From the NCBI RefSeq assembly GCF_000003195.3, contig NC_012872.2:55533695-55597694 (forward strand): 64,000 nucleotides of DNA, given 5' to 3'. Position 1 is the first letter of the stretch. Every line of letters starts with the position of its first letter. Source of the DNA: Sorghum bicolor (Eukaryota > Streptophyta > Magnoliopsida > Poales > Poaceae). The notes under the pieces are model-generated. The model was not told the DNA's origin and did not search any database. It worked only from the letters and a program-made list of their open reading frames with translations. A program made the translations under genes and the position numbers. This document shows, piece after piece, positions 61,554 to 64,000 of this stretch.

Positions 61554-61959
61554 AACACCTCCCATCTAATGCATGTAGCAAGGGCGCAGTAGTGTGACTG
61601 ACCGTGTAGTACCTTTTGCTGGAGAAGGAAGCGATGCTTTTGGTTGTGATGTATGTTGTAGTGCGTACGTGTGTGTGGTTTCATTTCTTTCTTTTCAAGA
61701 ACTGAGAACTCTATGTTGTGATTTGTTTCGAAACACCTTTCAATGTACTAATTTGTTTGATCAACAATGTTTGTTGCACCATGAATTGTTATGTGTTTGT
61801 TTGCAACTTTTGGGGTATTATGATGGCACTGATTGTGTTGAACCATATGCTGACAACTCTGTGCTGCAATTATGGCAGGCTAAGAGTTCTTGGTATGATG
61901 CACGAAGGGAGGAGTTGCTGCAGCAGTTGGAGAAGGAAGAAGACGAGTTGCTGGACCAG

Positions 61960-63186
61960 ATGATGGAAGATGCTGAGGAGGATGAGTTCATCTTTGGTAT
62001 GTACCAATATGCAATGCACTGTGACAAGTACCTGACTAGAGCTGAGTATAGGGTCCCTAAAATGACTGGCATTGAATGGGTTCATGCTAAAACGGCCAGT
62101 GAGAAGTCATGTTACAACATGTTTAGAATGACCCCTACAATGTTCTTTACCTTGCATGACCTTTTATGTGATAAGTACGGTCTGAAATCGACAACGAAGT
62201 CGACTTCTTTTGAGGCTCTAGGGATGTTCTTATGGATGGTTGGGGCACCACAGTCTGTTAGGCAAGCTGAGGACAGATTTGAGAGGTCCTTGGGGACTGT
62301 CTCAAAAATGTTCAACAGAATCTTGAATAGCCTTGTGCAGCTAGCAGCAGACATCATTAAGCTAGTTGACCCAGAGTTTAGAACATTGCATCCAAGGCTA
62401 ACAAATCCTAGGTTTTATCCACACTTCAAGGACTGCATAGGGGCTATAGATGGGACTCATGTCCAATGTGTAGTGCCAAATGACATGTTTGTTCAGCACT
62501 TGTGCCGCAAGGAAATCACAACACAAAATGTCATGGCTTGTTGTGACTTCGATATGAGATTCACCTTTGTGAATGCTGGTTGGCCTGGATCTGTTCATGA
62601 CATGAGAGTGTTCAATGACTCGACAACAACATATAGCGTTGTGTTCCCACATCCACCTCAAGGTACTGAGTAATTGGTACAAATATGTGTTTTTAATAGA
62701 TGATGTCACTGTGACTAACTTATTGTTGCTCATGCAGGAAAATACTATCTCGTGGACTCGGGCTATGCGAACAAACAGGGGTACCTAGCTCCTTACAAAG
62801 GAAACAAGTACCATCTACAGGAGTTTCGTGACGGGCCGGAGCCACAAGGTAAAGAGGAAATCTTCAATTATGCTCACTCTAGCCTTAGAAATGTTATTGA
62901 GCGGGAATTTGGAGTTTTGAAAATGAAGTGGCGCATGTTGCAAAAGATCCCTCTATATACACCTCACAAGCAATCCAAAATCATTGTTGCATGTATGGCC
63001 CTGCATAATTTTATGAGAGGCAGTGGCATACCAGATAAGCACTTTCATAGGTGCGACAATAATGAGAACTATGTGCCGCGACAAGCGTATGAGAATCAGC
63101 CACCACCCGAGGTTGTTGAAGATGGTCCAAACCCGATGGCTACATTCCGTGACTCGCTTGCTTATGCTGTGGCAACTGGTTCCTAA
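61960..63186 (+). CDS. PIF/Harbinger DDE transposase (DDE_Tnp_4 type)
   Basis: Two exons: 61960-62662 and 62738-63186, 1152 nt in frame, giving 383 aa from the ATG chosen. The first part is acidic and helical, followed by an HTH-like region (TMFFTLHDLLCDKYG, SVRQAEDRFERS). The catalytic core shows all three acids: Asp in CIGAIDGTHV, Asp in GSVHDMRVF, and Glu in NVIEREFGVLKMKWRML. The spacer reads VDSGYANKQGYLAPYKG, a family hallmark. This enzyme cuts and joins the TIR ends in the nucleus with the ORF1 protein. The start is uncertain: the frame is open back to 61594 (GTG) and an upstream exon ending at AG 61878-61879 is possible, so the N-terminus may be longer. It lies 3' of ORF1 in the same direction. 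Confidence 0.87.
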
Positions 63187-63666
63187 AAGTTTTGTGGTTC
63201 TTCACAAGTTTGTTTATTTGATTGCTACAGTTTCTGTGAATGTTTGAGGACAGTTTTGTATTCATGCGATTTTCTGTGAATGTTTGAGGACATATATGAG
63301 CTGTGATGTTCATTGTAACTTTGATGAGCCCAGTATGTGGTTGTAATTGTAATAAATGTTGTAATAGGATGATTACAGATTTTTTGTAATAAAGTGTGCA
63401 TGAACAGTTTCTGTTATTTCATTGCATATATACTTGAAACTCTATATACTTTGCATGCTGCCCAGAACAACAGCAACTGCATGTGCATGGAGTTGCATGG
63501 GATACATTTAATGCACCTGGGAGTAAACAACATGCAGTTTTGCAAAATGTTTTGGTGAAGTAAACACCAAAACCAAAATACTTCTTGACAGCATTTTGGT
63601 GTGCTGAACATTCTGTTTGGGATTTTGCTATTTTGCAAAATAGTTTAGGAACTAAACAAGGCCTTG

Positions 63667-64000
63667 GGCAGAGGACACCCCAGCACTTGATCACCGCGAC
63701 ATCGTAGCTGGAAACTGAGATTTTTTTTGTAGCTTTCAAATGTTCCACATATCAACTGAGGTAAACATGTTAAGCATTTCATTGTTTCTTTTTTCAAGTC
63801 TAGTAATTAAAAAGATATCAGTTGTGCTGACCCTATACTCCATCTGGCCCTTTTTATCTACCATTCAATTGTCACTTTCCGAAGTCAAACATAAAGTCAA
63901 ATATAATTTAACTTTGACTAAATATATGCAAGAAAATATTCATTTTTACGCTACATAATTAGTAGCATTACATAGATATGTTGAATTTATTTTTGTAATA
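63667..64000. other. flank of the transposon; possible Stowaway start
   Basis: AT-rich DNA. From about 63830 the sequence reads ACTCCATCTGGCCCTTTTTA, resembling a Stowaway opening, but the other end would lie beyond the window. No gene seen. Confidence 0.35.

Larger units (their letters stand above)
59402..63663 (+). mobile_element. complete, potentially autonomous PIF/Harbinger transposon, 4262 bp
   Basis: The left end is GGCCTTGTTTACTTCCCAAA. The right end read in reverse is GGCCTTGTTTAGTTCCTAAA, giving about 16-20 bp of imperfect TIR. TTG flanks both sides (59399-59401, 63664-63666) as a 3-bp target duplication. It encodes two intact genes in the same direction, a Myb/SANT-like protein and a DDE transposase, the standard pair of this superfamily. 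The termini match those of at least eight short MITEs in the window. No stop codon or frameshift is evident in either gene. Confidence 0.85.

Noticed and set aside
61594..61959. Transposase start at the beginning of the open frame
   Set aside because: The frame opens with GTG, and the Cys/Leu-rich stretch resembles non-coding leader or intron. I used the ATG at 61960 and noted the uncertainty.

Overview
The window looks like nuclear DNA of a grass, most probably Sorghum or a close panicoid relative. Genes have many short exons with GT/AG introns, 5' exons are very GC-rich, and the DNA between genes is AT-rich and packed with small TIR transposons (Tourist-, Stowaway- and hAT-like) and nested retroelement-like repeats. 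The repeated terminus GGCCTTGTTTAGTTC and the LTR-like repeats opening TGAAAGG fit a panicoid grass. The species is an inference; no database was searched.

Layout. 0-3.9 kb: weak evidence for a minus-strand transcription unit with a GC-rich, CT-rich leader at about 3.3-3.8 kb. 5.2-12.5 kb (+): a complete 14-exon gene for an SCY1-like 2 (SCYL2) pseudokinase, 959 aa, with two Tourist-type MITEs in its introns. 12.5-34 kb: no convincing gene; MITEs, microsatellites and hairpin repeats. 34.3-35.7 kb: a 5'-truncated LINE end carrying a broken RNase H domain. 35.7-45.7 kb: a nested stack of non-coding repeats that open TGAAAGG and close CTTTCA, with 5-bp target duplications, plus a 1.25-kb Mutator-type insertion with a 9-bp duplication. 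47.5-48.1 kb: a 320-bp tandem duplication directly upstream of the next gene. 48.65-51.86 kb (+): a complete 7-exon gene for a TPR/thioredoxin-like (TTL) protein, 681 aa. 53.9-59.2 kb: five MITEs of the GGCCTTGTTTA family. 59.40-63.66 kb: an apparently intact PIF/Harbinger transposon encoding a Myb/SANT-like protein and a DDE transposase, with the same terminal sequence as the MITEs.

The two host genes are functionally unrelated: SCYL2 acts in clathrin-linked trafficking and TTL proteins are scaffolds in hormone and stress signalling. The most connected biology here is transposon biology. A potentially autonomous PIF/Harbinger element sits beside many short relatives that could be mobilised by it. 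The TGAAAGG repeats share a small hairpin whose stem appears to co-vary between copies, and they carry dense CACCGGACGC/GCGTCCGGTG motifs. Exon boundaries were worked out by eye from GT/AG sites, frame continuity and recalled similarity to Arabidopsis families, so they need transcript confirmation.
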